A stretch of 64,000 nt of DNA from an uncultured Eubacteriales bacterium (GCA_900321275.1 ONVI01000016.1:1-64000); one strand, 5' to 3'. Positions 42,145 through 51,647 are shown, numbered from the stretch's first letter. Numbers and translations are program-made. The notes: generated by a model not told the origin, from the letters alone.

Positions 42145-42209
42145 GCTCCCTCAGTCACCGGTTCGAGAACCGGTGACAGCTCCCTCAAAGAGGGAGCCAA
42201 AGGGGGAGC
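42145..42209. repeat. GCTCCCTC / GTCACCGGTT double-hairpin repeat
   Basis: GTCACCGGTT-cgag-AACCGGTGAC and GCTCCCTC-aa-GAGGGAGC hairpins, flanked by an outer GCTCCC/GGGGAGC pair. Related copies occur near 33240, 35107, 54053 and 60510. Confidence 0.6.
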
Positions 42210-42211
42210 GC

Positions 42212-43435
42212 TTATACTACCTGGAAGAGGTAGAATTTGAGATAATCCGTCTCCGGGACGTTCCAGAGGATGGGGTGGTCCGGGGCCTGCTGGCGGGCTT
42301 CGATCTGGCGAAGTTCCACCCCGGCGTCGAGGGCGGCGGAGCGCAGCATTTTTTCAAACTGCGCAGAGGGCATGAAGTGACTGCACGAGGCGGTGGCAAA
42401 GTAGCCGCCCCTCGGAAGGGCTTTAAGGGCGCGGAGGTTGATTTCCTTGTAGCCCTTTTCCGCCCGTTCGGCGGTTTTGCGAGATTTGGTGAAGGCCGGG
42501 GGATCCAGGATAATGAAGTCGTAGTCGCCCTTTTTGAGCGTCGGCAGAAGATCGAACACGTCGGCGCAGACGAAGTCCATTCGATCGTCCAGACGGTTGC
42601 GCTTCGCGTTTGCCTCCGCCATGGCGACGGCACTCTCGGACACATCCACCGCCGTCACATGCTCCGCCCCGCCGAGGGCGGCGTTGAGGGCGAAGGAGCC
42701 CGTATGGGTAAAGCAGTCCAGCACCCGGCGGCCCTTTGCGAGTCTTGCCACGGCGCGGCGGTTGTATTTCTGGTCGAGGAAGAAGCCGGTCTTCTGCCCG
42801 TTTTCCACGTCGACGGCGTAGAAAATCCCGTTTTCGCAGATCTCGGTGACGGGGCTTGCGGGCGGTGTCCCGCCGGGGAGAGAATACCAGCCCTTGTTCT
42901 GTTCCAGCCCCTCAAGGGAACGGATGGCGGCGTCGTTGCGCTCGAAGATGCCGGAAATCGCCTGACCGTCGGCACGCAGAACGTCAACCAGTATGGGAAA
43001 AAGCGTATCCTTCAGCCGCTCCATCCCCACGGAGAGGGTCTGCGTGACCAGAATATCCGAAAACCTGTCCGCCGTGAGGCCGGGGAAGCCGTCGGTCTCG
43101 CCGAAGATCACGCGGCAGCAGCACAGATCCTCCGCGTCCAGCACGGTTTTTCGGTAGTCCCAGGCGTATTGGACACGCCGCCGCCAGAAGGAGGCGTCAA
43201 AGCGGTCGTTGGCGTTGCGGGAGACCAGGCGCAGGCCGATCTTGCTCTCCCGGCTGTAGAGGCCGGTGCCGAGATATTTGCCGTTTTCGCTTACCGCGTC
43301 GGCGAGGGCGCCGTTTTCCGGCTCCGCGCTTTTGGAGAGGATTTCCTCCGCGTAGATCCAGGGGTGCCCGCCCTCGACCCAGCGTGTCCCCTTTTTGGTG
43401 ACGGTGAAGATGGGGTATTCCCGCGTCTGCTTCAT
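42212..43435 (-). CDS. rlmI: class I SAM-dependent rRNA methyltransferase, RlmI-like
   Basis: A 407-residue protein with an N-terminal PUA domain (VEGGHPWIYAEEI...GTGLYSRESKIGLRLVSR), the RlmI linker domain (CCCRVIFGETDGFPGLTADRFSDILVTQ) and a Rossmann methyltransferase: GQKTGFFLDQKYNRRAVARLAKGRRVLDCFTHTGSFALNAALGGAEHVTAVDVS, DFVCADVFDLL and FIILDPPAFTKSRKT. RlmI makes m5C1962 in 23S rRNA; clostridial members are annotated by similarity. ATG 43435 has GGAGGG 7 bases upstream; the longer frame to 43504 runs into the divergent promoter. Confidence 0.9.
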   Translation of the reverse strand: MKQTREYPIFTVTKKGTRWVEGGHPWIYAEEILSKSAEPENGALADAVSENGKYLGTGLYSRESKIGLRLVSRNANDRFDASFWRRRVQYAWDYRKTVLDAEDLCCCRVIFGETDGFPGLTADRFSDILVTQTLSVGMERLKDTLFPILVDVLRADGQAISGIFERNDAAIRSLEGLEQNKGWYSLPGGTPPASPVTEICENGIFYAVDVENGQKTGFFLDQKYNRRAVARLAKGRRVLDCFTHTGSFALNAALGGAEHVTAVDVSESAVAMAEANAKRNRLDDRMDFVCADVFDLLPTLKKGDYDFIILDPPAFTKSRKTAERAEKGYKEINLRALKALPRGGYFATASCSHFMPSAQFEKMLRSAALDAGVELRQIEARQQAPDHPILWNVPETDYLKFYLFQVV

Positions 43436-43511
43436 GACTGTGCCCTCCGTTATTTCTGTTGCCGCTACTATATCACAGCCCGCGGCCGATGAAAAGACCT
43501 GCACACAGCAA

Positions 43512-43540
43512 TTGACGAAAACGGACTGCCGTGATATAAT
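43512..43540 (+). promoter_or_regulatory. promoter of the CNNM-family operon
   Basis: -35 TTGACG (43512-43517) and a perfect -10 TATAAT (43535-43540), 17-base spacer. Confidence 0.75.
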
Positions 43541-43587
43541 AAACGCTAATTTTGAATCTATAGCATAAAAGGAGATGTTGATCCTTT

Positions 43588-44871
43588 ATGGACGACGGCA
43601 GTCGATTGCCACTCATCTGCGCGGTGCTGCTGCTGTTTTGCGCGATCTTTTTCGCCCTGGCCGAGACGGCTTTCGCCTCGACCTCGCGCACGCGCATGCG
43701 GCTTGCGGAGGATCGGGGGGACATGCGGGCGAAGGAAGCCCTGTATGTACTGGATAACTTCGATCTTGCGATCAGCGCCATTTTAATCGGCACCAATATT
43801 ACGCACTTGTCCGTTGCCGCCCTCGTCACGCTCGCGGTCACGCGGCGCTGGGGACTGAGCGCGGTGTCGGTCAGCACGCTCGCCACCACGGGCGTGGTGT
43901 TTTTCTTCGGAGAAATGCTGCCCAAGAGCGTGGCCAAAAAATTCAGCGACAAGCTGGCCCTTGCGACGGCGTCGCCGCTGGTCTTCTTTATGAAGCTGTT
44001 CAGCCCTGTCTCCGCCGTGCTGACAAAAATCGGCCAGTGGGCGGCGAGCCAGACCCCGGGCGACGCGGAGAAATCCGTCACCGAGGACGAGCTTTACGAT
44101 ATTATCGAGGACATGACCGAGGAGGGAAGCCTTAACGAGGAGCAGGGAGATCTCATTTCCTCCGCCCTGCAGTTCGGCGACGTCACGGTTGAAAACGTCC
44201 TCACCCCGCGCGTGGATCTGGTGGCGCTGGACATGCACAGCAGCCATGAGCAGATCCTGGACTGCATCAAGAGCTGCACCCACAGCCGCCTGCCCGTCTA
44301 TGAGGGCAGCATCGACAACATCATCGGTGTGCTGCAGATCCGCAAATACATCAAGGCCTGGCTCCGCGAGGGGACGGCTTTGGATATCCGGCCGCTGCTG
44401 GACGATGTCTGCTTTGTCCACCAGAGCACCAAAATCGACGAGCTGCTGCCCATCATGTCCAAGCACAAGCACAACATGGCGGTGGTAACGGATAACTTCG
44501 GCGGCACGCTCGGCATCGTGACGGTGGAGGATATTCTGGAAGAACTGGTGGGCGAGATCTGGGACGAAGAGGATGTCGTCGAGGAGCCCATCGTGGAGAT
44601 CTCCGAGGGCGTCTTCGAGGTCGACGCGGACGAATCCGTCAGCGACGTGTTCGAGCGCCTGGAATACGAAGATCCCGAGGGGAACGACGAGCTGGTCAAC
44701 ACCCTCATGGGCGAGTGGGCCTATGAGCAGTTTCCCTCCATTCCCCAGCCGGGCGACAGCTTTACCTACCACCGGGTTTCTGTCACAGTGGCGGGCATGG
44801 AGCACAACCGCATCCTCAAGCTGCGCGTGACCCTGCTTCCCGAGGAAATAAAGGGAGGTGAGGACGCATGA
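43588..44871 (+). CDS. CNNM/CBS-domain transporter (hemolysin C-like), first of a pair
   Basis: A 427-residue membrane protein. Residues 1-150 are the CNNM (DUF21) domain with about four helices: LFCAIFFALAETAFASTSRTRMR and VVFFFGEMLPKSVAKKFSDK, where the PKxxA motif is typical. Two CBS domains follow (NVLTPRVDLVALDMHS...SRLPVYEGSIDNIIGVLQIRKY and HNMAVVTDNFGGTLGIVTVEDILEELVGEIWDE). The C-terminal CorC/HlyC domain has GDSFTYHRVSVTVAGMEHNRILKLRV. The family exports Mg2+ or Co2+ in some members; 'hemolysin' is historical. It overlaps its paralogue by 4 bases. Confidence 0.92.
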   Translation: MDDGSRLPLICAVLLLFCAIFFALAETAFASTSRTRMRLAEDRGDMRAKEALYVLDNFDLAISAILIGTNITHLSVAALVTLAVTRRWGLSAVSVSTLATTGVVFFFGEMLPKSVAKKFSDKLALATASPLVFFMKLFSPVSAVLTKIGQWAASQTPGDAEKSVTEDELYDIIEDMTEEGSLNEEQGDLISSALQFGDVTVENVLTPRVDLVALDMHSSHEQILDCIKSCTHSRLPVYEGSIDNIIGVLQIRKYIKAWLREGTALDIRPLLDDVCFVHQSTKIDELLPIMSKHKHNMAVVTDNFGGTLGIVTVEDILEELVGEIWDEEDVVEEPIVEISEGVFEVDADESVSDVFERLEYEDPEGNDELVNTLMGEWAYEQFPSIPQPGDSFTYHRVSVTVAGMEHNRILKLRVTLLPEEIKGGEDA

Positions 44872-46139
44872 GCATTTATCTGATCGTGATCGCGATCATC
44901 CTGATGGTCTGCCTGTCCGCCTTCTTCTCCGGCTCGGAAATGGCGCTGTCCTCCTGCAATCTGCTGCGCATGCAGAATCTGCGGGAAGAGGGCTCCAGGC
45001 GCGCGGCGGTCGCGGTAAGGATCCTCGAGAATTTTGACTATGCCCTCAGCGCCATTCTGATCGGCAACAACCTGGTGAACATCGGGGCCTCCGCGCTGGT
45101 GTCGGTGCTGGTGATCCTGATGAGCGGGAACGACAAATATACCTGGATCGGCACCGTGATCCTGACGATCGTTATCATCATCTTCGGCGAGACGATCCCG
45201 AAGATCTGCGCGAAAAAGAGCGCGAACCGCCTCACCCTGCGCATCGCTTATCCGATCCGGGCGCTGACGGTCTTTCTCACACCGGTGATCTGGGTGGTGG
45301 TAGGCCTCAACTGGCTGCTGACCTTCTGGATGAAGGAGGAAAAGGACGAGAACAGCGAAGAGGCCGTGGAGGAGCTGCACTCCATCATCGAGACCGCCGA
45401 GGACGAAAAGGTTCTGGATGAGGATCAGTCGGAGCTGGTGCGCTCGGCCATCGACTTCTCCGAAATCTCCGCGATGGACGTTATGACCGCCCGCGTAGAT
45501 GTGGTTGCCATCGACATCGAGGATAGCTGGGACGAGATTCTTGCGCAGATCGAGAAGTCGAACGTCTCCCGCATGCCCGTGTACGAGGGCAGCATTGACA
45601 ACATCATCGGCGTTTTGTATCTCAACCGCTTCCTTAAAGCCGTGGCCGAGGAGGGCAAGCCCGATATCCGGAGCCTGCTGATGCCGCCGTGCTATGTCTA
45701 CAAGACGATGAAGCTGCCCGCGGTGCTCAATCAGCTTCGCCGCGCCAAGCAGCACCTGGCCATCGTAACCGACGAATACGGCGGGACGCTGGGCGTTTTG
45801 TCCATGGAGGACGTGCTGGAGCAGATTGTCGGCGATATCTGGGACGACAACGATGAGGTCGAGCCCGAGGTCGTGGAGCGCAAAGAGGGCGAATATGAGC
45901 TGGACGGCGCGATGATGCTCTTCGAGATGGAGGAGCTGCTGGGACTGCCCGAGGAGAGCATCGAGGCGGAGAGCAACACCGTCGGCGGCTGGACCATCGA
46001 GTGCTTCGGCGGGTTTCCGCAGGTGGGCGACAGCTTTGAAAAAGACGGCCTGAAGGTGACCGTCCTCGAAATGAGCGACGGCAGACGCGTCGACAAGGTT
46101 CTCGTCAAACGCGTGAGCGAAGACGGGAAAAAGGAATAA
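44868..46139 (+). CDS. CNNM/CBS-domain transporter (hemolysin C-like), second of a pair
   Basis: A 423-residue paralogue of the preceding gene with the same order: CNNM helices (ILMVCLSAFFSGSEMALSSCNLLRMQNL, IIIFGETIPKICAKKSANRL), two CBS domains (AMDVMTARVDVVAIDIED...SRMPVYEGSIDNIIGVLYLNRF and HLAIVTDEYGGTLGVLSMEDVLEQIVGDIWDDNDE) and CorC/HlyC (GDSFEKDGLKVTVLEMSDGRRVDKVLVKRV). The shared YEGSIDNIIGVL shows a duplication. It starts within the stop of its neighbour (ATGA), so the two are probably translated together and may form heterodimers. A large inverted-repeat region begins 2 bases after the stop. Confidence 0.92.
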   Translation: MSIYLIVIAIILMVCLSAFFSGSEMALSSCNLLRMQNLREEGSRRAAVAVRILENFDYALSAILIGNNLVNIGASALVSVLVILMSGNDKYTWIGTVILTIVIIIFGETIPKICAKKSANRLTLRIAYPIRALTVFLTPVIWVVVGLNWLLTFWMKEEKDENSEEAVEELHSIIETAEDEKVLDEDQSELVRSAIDFSEISAMDVMTARVDVVAIDIEDSWDEILAQIEKSNVSRMPVYEGSIDNIIGVLYLNRFLKAVAEEGKPDIRSLLMPPCYVYKTMKLPAVLNQLRRAKQHLAIVTDEYGGTLGVLSMEDVLEQIVGDIWDDNDEVEPEVVERKEGEYELDGAMMLFEMEELLGLPEESIEAESNTVGGWTIECFGGFPQVGDSFEKDGLKVTVLEMSDGRRVDKVLVKRVSEDGKKE

Positions 46140-46141
46140 AG

Positions 46142-46550
46142 AAGGGGCTGTCTCAAAACGTGAATAAGCCTGAAAACGATGGTATATCATCGTAGGGGAG
46201 GGGCTTGCCCCCTCCCGGCAGTTATACTATTATCCAATAGAACGGCTCGATTTTTCACGGTCAGAATTACGCCATGCTTCGTTATCGTCCTTGAAAATAC
46301 ACAAAGTATTTCCTGCGGACGCTACCTCACCTGACATAATTCTGCCTCGCGAAAATTTCAAACCATCTTATTGGATAATAGTATTTAACGCAAAATCTTG
46401 AAAAAACGTGGGGCGAATCCGAACATTTCTACGGATTTGCCCCACGTTTCTGCGTCGATTCGGCTTTTCCCGCGCGGGAGGGTCAAGACCCTCCCCTACG
46501 GTACAAATTCAGTCTCTGCGTATATAAATTTGTTTTGAGACAGCCCCTTT
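46142..46550. repeat. 409-bp composite inverted-repeat element with 18-bp ends
   Basis: AAGGGGCTGTCTCAAAAC (46142-46159) is exactly complementary to 46533-46550. Inside are CGTAGGGGAGGGGCTTGCCC.. and its near-complement (about 46190-46217 and 46466-46500), a GTGGGGCgAATCCG / CGGATTTGCCCCAC hairpin (about 46409-46447), and palindrome C (46224-46384), apparently inserted in the left arm. The ends resemble those of some insertion sequences. No transposase is present. Confidence 0.7.
46224..46384. repeat. 161-bp imperfect palindrome with ACAAA apical loop (element C)
   Basis: A perfect 16-base terminal repeat ATACTATTATCCAATA. The arms stay partly complementary (GTCAGAATTACG / CATAATTCTG). The exact centre is AAATAC-ACAAA-GTATTT (core 46298-46308). 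Confidence 0.75.
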
Positions 46551-46564
46551 TCGGAAGCAGTTGA

Positions 46565-47755
46565 TCAGTGCCTTCCCGATTTTCCAGCCCTGCGTCGGCG
46601 GACGGCGGTGCGGATGGAATCGACGATCAGGACGAGGACCGTTAGCGCGACGAGACCGCCGACGCCGTATGTCACAAGCTGCCTGGTGGGGCTGGGACTC
46701 TGATAGGGCAGCTCCCGCTCGGTCTCATGGCCGCATACGGAGCATGTGCCGCGTTCTACACCGGGTTTGGAGCGGGCAGCGGGCTGCTGCACCGTCCACT
46801 CATAGGTGTGGGCGCCCTGCTCGATCCGTTCGCCGCAGCTGCATTCGCGCCAGTGGCTGTCTTCGGTGCGCTCCCATGTCTCGGGAAACACATGGACATG
46901 CGCCGGTTCCGGCGACGGCGCCGGTGTCGGTTCGGGCGACGGCGTCGGTTCGGGTGTGGGTTCCGGTGAAGGCGTAGGTGTGGGCACCGGGGTTTCCTCG
47001 GGCTCCGCTTCTTCCGTAATCGGGACAGGCGGCGTCAGGGAACGGACATGGAGTGTGGCGCGGCCGGAGTTGGACTGGCTGCCAAGCGCGCCGACAAAGG
47101 TACAGAACACCTGCCATCCGTCCATCCATGCAGGCACGCCGTAGATGTTGAGCTTGCTGGTCTCCCCGTCGGAGATGATATCGACGCCGTTGGGAATCGC
47201 GTTGATGGACTGGGTGGTGTTTGTATTGGGATCGTATGCGTACCACTGAAAGCCCTCGGCATAGGAGGCGGAGGTGACGAAGGAGGCATAGCCGCCCTCG
47301 TCCAGATACTCGTCGCCGGGGTCTTTGATCACGGAGGGGGCCCAGATCATGGGGTCATACTCCCGCGTGAGCGTCAGATAATGCCGGTCTTCGCTGACCG
47401 TGCAGACGGAGCGCTCGTTGTTAAGATAGGCGGCGGCCTGGGGGTCAAACTCGTAGCCGTCGTGCGTGGCGAAGACCAGGACGGCCGCGACGCGGCGGGT
47501 GCCGAATTTTTCAAGCACGGGATTGCCGGTGGCAGCGTCAAACCAGCCGTATTCCAGCAGGTAAATTCCGGGGGTGCTGGTGGCGGCAGTGATGAAATTC
47601 ACATCCATCAGCGCGACGGGGGTATAGCTCGTCGTTGACAGAACCTTGATGATCGGGGTGTCCGCTGAAGCCTTTGGCGCGCAGAAGCCGAAAAGGGACA
47701 ATACCAGACACAGGCACAGCAGCAGCGGCAGAATCCGCGCAGGTTTTTGCCTCAT
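46565..47755 (-). CDS. secreted, membrane-anchored surface protein with proline-rich stalk
   Basis: A 396-residue protein with a signal peptide (MRQKPARILPLLLCLCLVLSLFGFCAPKASA). The unique domain (about 32-235) includes an Ig-like-looking part (GGYASFVTSASYAEGFQWYAYDPN). A stalk of (PTPSPEP)n repeats follows (about 255-285), then a Cys/His module: HVHVFPETWERTEDSHWRECSCGERIEQGAHTYEWTV...GTCSVCGHETERELPY. That W..xxHW.EC.CG..H.Y.W pattern recurs in surface proteins of gut Firmicutes. It ends with a membrane helix (LVTYGVGGLVALTVLVLIVDSI) and a basic tail. ATG 47755 has GGAGGAG 8 bases upstream and starts the signal peptide. The function is unknown; adhesion is a guess. Confidence 0.8.
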   Translation of the reverse strand: MRQKPARILPLLLCLCLVLSLFGFCAPKASADTPIIKVLSTTSYTPVALMDVNFITAATSTPGIYLLEYGWFDAATGNPVLEKFGTRRVAAVLVFATHDGYEFDPQAAAYLNNERSVCTVSEDRHYLTLTREYDPMIWAPSVIKDPGDEYLDEGGYASFVTSASYAEGFQWYAYDPNTNTTQSINAIPNGVDIISDGETSKLNIYGVPAWMDGWQVFCTFVGALGSQSNSGRATLHVRSLTPPVPITEEAEPEETPVPTPTPSPEPTPEPTPSPEPTPAPSPEPAHVHVFPETWERTEDSHWRECSCGERIEQGAHTYEWTVQQPAARSKPGVERGTCSVCGHETERELPYQSPSPTRQLVTYGVGGLVALTVLVLIVDSIRTAVRRRRAGKSGRH

Positions 47756-47886
47756 GTCGATCTCCTCCTCTCCGCCGGATGAAAGAACAATTCCTTTCAT
47801 TATTATAACGTCCTGTAATCCGGCGGTCAAGAAAAAAAGCACAAAATCTTTGACGCTTTTTACCAAATGATCGCCATATCTTGTGT

Positions 47887-47916
47887 TTGACGCAGACGAG
47901 GCGCGGATGCTACAAT
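47887..47916 (+). promoter_or_regulatory. promoter of mnmG-mnmA
   Basis: -35 TTGACG (47887-47892) and -10 TACAAT (47911-47916), 18-base spacer. The leader of about 110 bases carries a repeat hairpin at 47976-48004. Confidence 0.55.
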
Positions 47917-47975
47917 AACAAAGATTATTTGGGCGGTGTCATACCGAGTATAATGTAACAACTTAAGCTTTAGCT

Positions 47976-48004
47976 GTCATGGCTTCGCTTGCGCTCGGGA
48001 TGAC
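47976..48004. repeat. short copy of the dispersed GTCAT..ATGAC repeat in the mnmG leader
   Basis: GTCATGGCTTCGCTTGCGCT continues to GGGATGAC, an inverted repeat of about 29 bases (GTCAT/ATGAC ends). Confidence 0.5.
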
Positions 48005-48029
48005 AAGGAGCTGCCAATAAATAATAAGG

Positions 48030-49922
48030 ATGTCTGAAATGATGCAAGGAATACGATACGACGCCGGAAGCTGCGACATCGCGGTGATCGGGGCGGGCCA
48101 CGCGGGGATCGAGGCCGCCCTTGCCGCGGCGCGGCTTGGGATGGATACGATCTGCTTTACTGTCAATCTTGACAGCGTGGGAAACATGCCCTGCAACCCC
48201 GCCATCGGCGGCACCGGCAAGGGTCATCTGGTGCGGGAGCTTGACGCCCTCGGCGGGGAGATGGCGAAGGCCGCGGACAGGGCCTGCATCCAGTACCGGA
48301 TGCTCAATCTCGGCAAGGGGCCGGCAGTACATTCTCTGCGGGCGCAGGCCGACCGGCGGCGCTATCAGCAGGTGATGAAATACACGCTGGAAAAACAGGA
48401 GAACCTGCGCGTCAAGCAGGCCGAGGTCGTGGATATCGGTGTGGACGAGACGGGCGCGGTCTGTTCGGTCACGACGCACACAGGGGCAGTCTGGCGCTGC
48501 CGCGCGGTGGTGATCGCTTCGGGCACCTATCTCGGCGGGCGTACCATCGTGGGCGAGGTGCTGCGGGATTCGGGCCCGGACGGCCTGGCGGCGGCGATGG
48601 AGCTGACCGGGCGGCTGCGGGAGCTGGGGCTTTCTCTGCGGCGCTTTAAGACCGGCACGCCCCCGCGGGTCAACGCCCGGACGGTGGATTTTGACAAAAT
48701 GGAGCTGCAGCCGGGTGATGAAGAGCCGGAGCCGTTTTCGTTTTCCACCGAGGCCGTCCCCGAGAACCGGGCGGTGTGCTATCTCACCTATACCAATGAA
48801 CACACGCACGACATCATCCGCGCCAATCTTGACCGCAGCCCGATCTACGCGGGCGTGATCGAAGGCGTGGGGCCGCGCTACTGCCCGAGCATCGAGACCA
48901 AGGTCATGACCTTTCAGGACAAGCCGCGCCATCAGCTCTTTGTGGAGCCGATGGGACTCGAGACGGAGGAATTATACATCCAGGGCTTTTCCTCCTCCAT
49001 GCCGGAGGAGGTGCAGGTACAGATGCTGCACACGATCCCGGGACTCGAACACGCGGAAATGACGCGCTGCGCCTATGCCATCGAGTACGACTGCGTTGAT
49101 CCGACGGAGCTGTATGCCACGCTGGAGAGCAAAAAAATCCCCGGCCTGTACGGGGCGGGGCAGTTCAACGGTTCGAGCGGGTATGAAGAGGCGGCGGCGC
49201 AGGGCTTTGTCGCGGGTGTCAACGCGGCGCGGAAGCTGAGAGGGGAGAGCCCCTTTATCCTGAGAAGAAGCGACGGGTACATCGGCACGCTGATCGACGA
49301 TCTGGTGACCAAGGGTACCAACGAGCCCTACCGCATGATGACCTCCCGCAGCGAGTACCGGCTGCTGCACCGGCAGGACAACGCCGACCAGCGGCTTGCG
49401 AAGCTGGGGCTGGAGATCGGACTTGTGAGCCAGGAGCAGTATCGGAAGGTTTTGGAGAAGTACGCGGCTGTGGAGGCGGAGCTGAAGCGGCTGGAAAATA
49501 CACACGTCCCGCCGACGGAGGAGCTGAACGCGATGCTGGCGGAGAAGGGGACCGCGCCGGTCACGACGGGGTTTTCGCTGGCGGAGCTCATACGCCGCCC
49601 GCAGATCACATACAGCGACACCGCGCCCTTTGATTCGGCGCGGCCGGAGCTTCCCAAGGCGGTGCGGGAACAGGCGGAGATCCGGCTAAAATACGACGGA
49701 TATATCAAGCGGCAGCTCCGGCAGATCGAAGAATTTGCCCGGATGGAGGAAAAGAAGCTGCCCGCGGAGCTTGACTACGCGTCGATCTCCGGGCTGCGGC
49801 TCGAGGCGCGGGAGAAGCTGGAAAAGATACGGCCCGAAAACTTCGGTCAGGCAAGCCGCATTTCCGGCGTGTCCCCGGCGGATATCTCGGTGTTGATGGT
49901 GTATATGGAGACGCATAAATGA
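48030..49922 (+). CDS. mnmG: tRNA wobble-uridine carboxymethylaminomethylation enzyme MnmG (GidA)
   Basis: A 630-residue FAD enzyme that, with MnmE, adds the cmnm5 group to U34 of several tRNAs. It has [23 protein letters not shown] (FAD, GxGxxG), [84 protein letters not shown]-type [22 protein letters not shown], and [21 protein letters not shown]. Its helical C-terminal domain includes [19 protein letters not shown]. In-frame ATGs at 48039 and 48042 are alternative starts. It overlaps mnmA by 4 bases. Confidence 0.97.
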   Translation: MSEMMQGIRYDAGSCDIAVIGAGHAGIEAALAAARLGMDTICFTVNLDSVGNMPCNPAIGGTGKGHLVRELDALGGEMAKAADRACIQYRMLNLGKGPAVHSLRAQADRRRYQQVMKYTLEKQENLRVKQAEVVDIGVDETGAVCSVTTHTGAVWRCRAVVIASGTYLGGRTIVGEVLRDSGPDGLAAAMELTGRLRELGLSLRRFKTGTPPRVNARTVDFDKMELQPGDEEPEPFSFSTEAVPENRAVCYLTYTNEHTHDIIRANLDRSPIYAGVIEGVGPRYCPSIETKVMTFQDKPRHQLFVEPMGLETEELYIQGFSSSMPEEVQVQMLHTIPGLEHAEMTRCAYAIEYDCVDPTELYATLESKKIPGLYGAGQFNGSSGYEEAAAQGFVAGVNAARKLRGESPFILRRSDGYIGTLIDDLVTKGTNEPYRMMTSRSEYRLLHRQDNADQRLAKLGLEIGLVSQEQYRKVLEKYAAVEAELKRLENTHVPPTEELNAMLAEKGTAPVTTGFSLAELIRRPQITYSDTAPFDSARPELPKAVREQAEIRLKYDGYIKRQLRQIEEFARMEEKKLPAELDYASISGLRLEAREKLEKIRPENFGQASRISGVSPADISVLMVYMETHK

Positions 49923-50929
49923 GCAAGGTCGTACTGGGCTTTTCCGGCGGGGTGGACTCCGCCGTGTCCGCCGTGCTGCTGCAGAGGGCGGGCTTTGAGG
50001 TACACGGGCTGTACATGGACAACACAAGCGCTGAAGCGCGGCAGGAAGCTGCCGCGTCCGCGGAGAGGATGGGTGTGGAGCTCACCGTCATCGACGTACA
50101 CGACGCCCTGGAGGAGCGGGTCTGCCGGGCGTTTACCGACTGCTATCTGCGCGGGGAGACACCGAACCCCTGTATCCTCTGCAATCCGACGCTGAAGTTC
50201 CCGACCCTGCTTCAAGAGGCCGACCGCGTGGGGGCGGAGCTTGTCGCCACCGGGCACTATGCGCGGGCGGAGAACGGCGCGCTGTATAAGGGGCGGCCTG
50301 CGAACGACCAGAGCTATATGCTGTGCAGGCTGACAAAGGAGCAGGTCGCGCGGCTTACCCTGCCGCTCGGCGGCTTTGAGAAAAAGCAGGTGAGGGCGCT
50401 GGCCGAGGAGTTCGGTCTGCCCGCCGCGCACAAGAAGGACAGCATGGAGATCTGCTTCATCCCGGATAAGGATTACGTGGGCTGGATCCGGCGCCGCGCG
50501 GAGCTGCCGGGGCCGGGGGACTTCGTGTTCCACGGCGTTTGTGTCGGGCAGCACGACGGGGTCGTGAACTGGACAGTGGGCCAGCGTATTCCGGGGCTCC
50601 ATGAGGGGCGGAAGCTCTATGTCTCGCGCATCGACGCCAAGGCGAATGTCATCGAGCTTGCCCTGTGGGAGGAGCTTTTTAAGACGGAGGTTTTGGCGGG
50701 GGATTTCAACTGGCTGATCGACCCGCCGGTAGGGAAGATTATTCCCGCGAGCGTGCGGGTGCGGCATACCAAGTGGGAGGAACCGCCCTGCACCGTGACT
50801 GCAGAGGGCGAGAGCGTCGCATGGATCCGGTGCGAGACGCCGGTGCGCGCTCCGGCCCCCGGCCAGAGCGCCGTGCTGTATCAGGGTGAGCGACTGATCG
50901 GCGGCGGGTTTATATTGGAACATTTATAA
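49919..50929 (+). CDS. mnmA: tRNA-specific 2-thiouridylase MnmA
   Basis: A 336-residue ATP-pyrophosphatase that thiolates U34 of Glu, Gln and Lys tRNAs. It shows [17 protein letters not shown] (PP-loop), [15 protein letters not shown] with the first catalytic Cys, [23 protein letters not shown] with the second Cys, and [19 protein letters not shown]. The two cysteines are the usual disulfide/persulfide pair. It starts in the mnmG stop codon (ATGA), so both modifications of the same wobble base are made from one transcript. It is a little shorter than the 360-residue average, without a missing motif. Confidence 0.94.
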   Translation: MSKVVLGFSGGVDSAVSAVLLQRAGFEVHGLYMDNTSAEARQEAAASAERMGVELTVIDVHDALEERVCRAFTDCYLRGETPNPCILCNPTLKFPTLLQEADRVGAELVATGHYARAENGALYKGRPANDQSYMLCRLTKEQVARLTLPLGGFEKKQVRALAEEFGLPAAHKKDSMEICFIPDKDYVGWIRRRAELPGPGDFVFHGVCVGQHDGVVNWTVGQRIPGLHEGRKLYVSRIDAKANVIELALWEELFKTEVLAGDFNWLIDPPVGKIIPASVRVRHTKWEEPPCTVTAEGESVAWIRCETPVRAPAPGQSAVLYQGERLIGGGFILEHL

Positions 50930-50941
50930 AAAATAAGGATG

Positions 50942-50990
50942 AAATGCCCCTGCGGGTACGCAATTGCGCGTATTCGCAGGGGCATTTTTT
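50942..50990 (+). terminator. terminator of mnmG-mnmA
   Basis: AAATGCCCCTGCG pairs with CGCAGGGGCATTT, followed by six T, 13 bases after the mnmA stop. Confidence 0.85.
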
Positions 50991-51024
50991 CATACGCAGG
51001 ATGGCACAGTTTTTATACCATCTT

Positions 51025-51627
51025 TTATACCATCGCGGACTTGATGAGGCGCAGGAGATCGTCGTATTCCTCGCAGGCGGGGATGTCGGGGTACTGCGCC
51101 TTGATGCTGTCGGGGGCGCGGAAGAGGAAGCCTGCCTTGCTCGCCTGGATCATGGCGAGATCGTTGAAGCTGTCCCCGGAGGCGATGGTCTCATAGCCCA
51201 CGGACTGGAAGGCGCGGACGGTGGAGAGCTTCGTCTCCTTGCAGCGGAGGCGGAAATCCGTCACCTCGCCGTTGGGGGCGACAACCAGCTCATTGCAGAA
51301 CAGCGCCGGCCAGCCGAGCTTGCGCATGAGCGGCTGGGCAAACTGGGTGAAGGTGTCGCTGAGGATAACGGCCTGGGTGATGGAGCGCAGCTCGTCCAGA
51401 AATTCCTTCGCGCCGGGCAGGGGGTCGATGGTGGCAATGACGTCCTGAATCTCTTTGAGGCCGAGGCCGTGTTCCTTCAAAATGCCGATGCGCCAGCGCA
51501 TGAGCTTGTCGTAATCCGGCTCGTCCCGGGTGGTGCGGCGCAGCTCCGGAATACCGCTGGCTTCGGAAAAGGCGATCCAGATCTCAGGCACCAGAACGCC
51601 CTCAAGGTCTAAACAGGTGATATACAT
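51025..51627 (-). CDS. thrH: ThrH: phosphoserine phosphatase / homoserine phosphotransferase
   Basis: A 200-residue HAD-family enzyme. The start YITCLDLEGVLVPEIWIAFSE contains the DxEG variant of the HAD DxDx motif that marks ThrH. Then DPLPGAKEFLDELRSITQAVILSDTF (Ser motif), ELVVAPNGEVTDFRLR and ETIASGDSFNDLAMI (acidic motif) follow. ThrH can move phosphate from phosphoserine to homoserine. ATG 51627 has AAAGGA 8 bases upstream. It follows thrC by 20 bases, which supports a role in supplying O-phosphohomoserine, the ThrC substrate. Confidence 0.92.
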   Translation of the reverse strand: MYITCLDLEGVLVPEIWIAFSEASGIPELRRTTRDEPDYDKLMRWRIGILKEHGLGLKEIQDVIATIDPLPGAKEFLDELRSITQAVILSDTFTQFAQPLMRKLGWPALFCNELVVAPNGEVTDFRLRCKETKLSTVRAFQSVGYETIASGDSFNDLAMIQASKAGFLFRAPDSIKAQYPDIPACEEYDDLLRLIKSAMV

Positions 51628-51647
51628 GGCGATTGTCCTTTCTGTGA

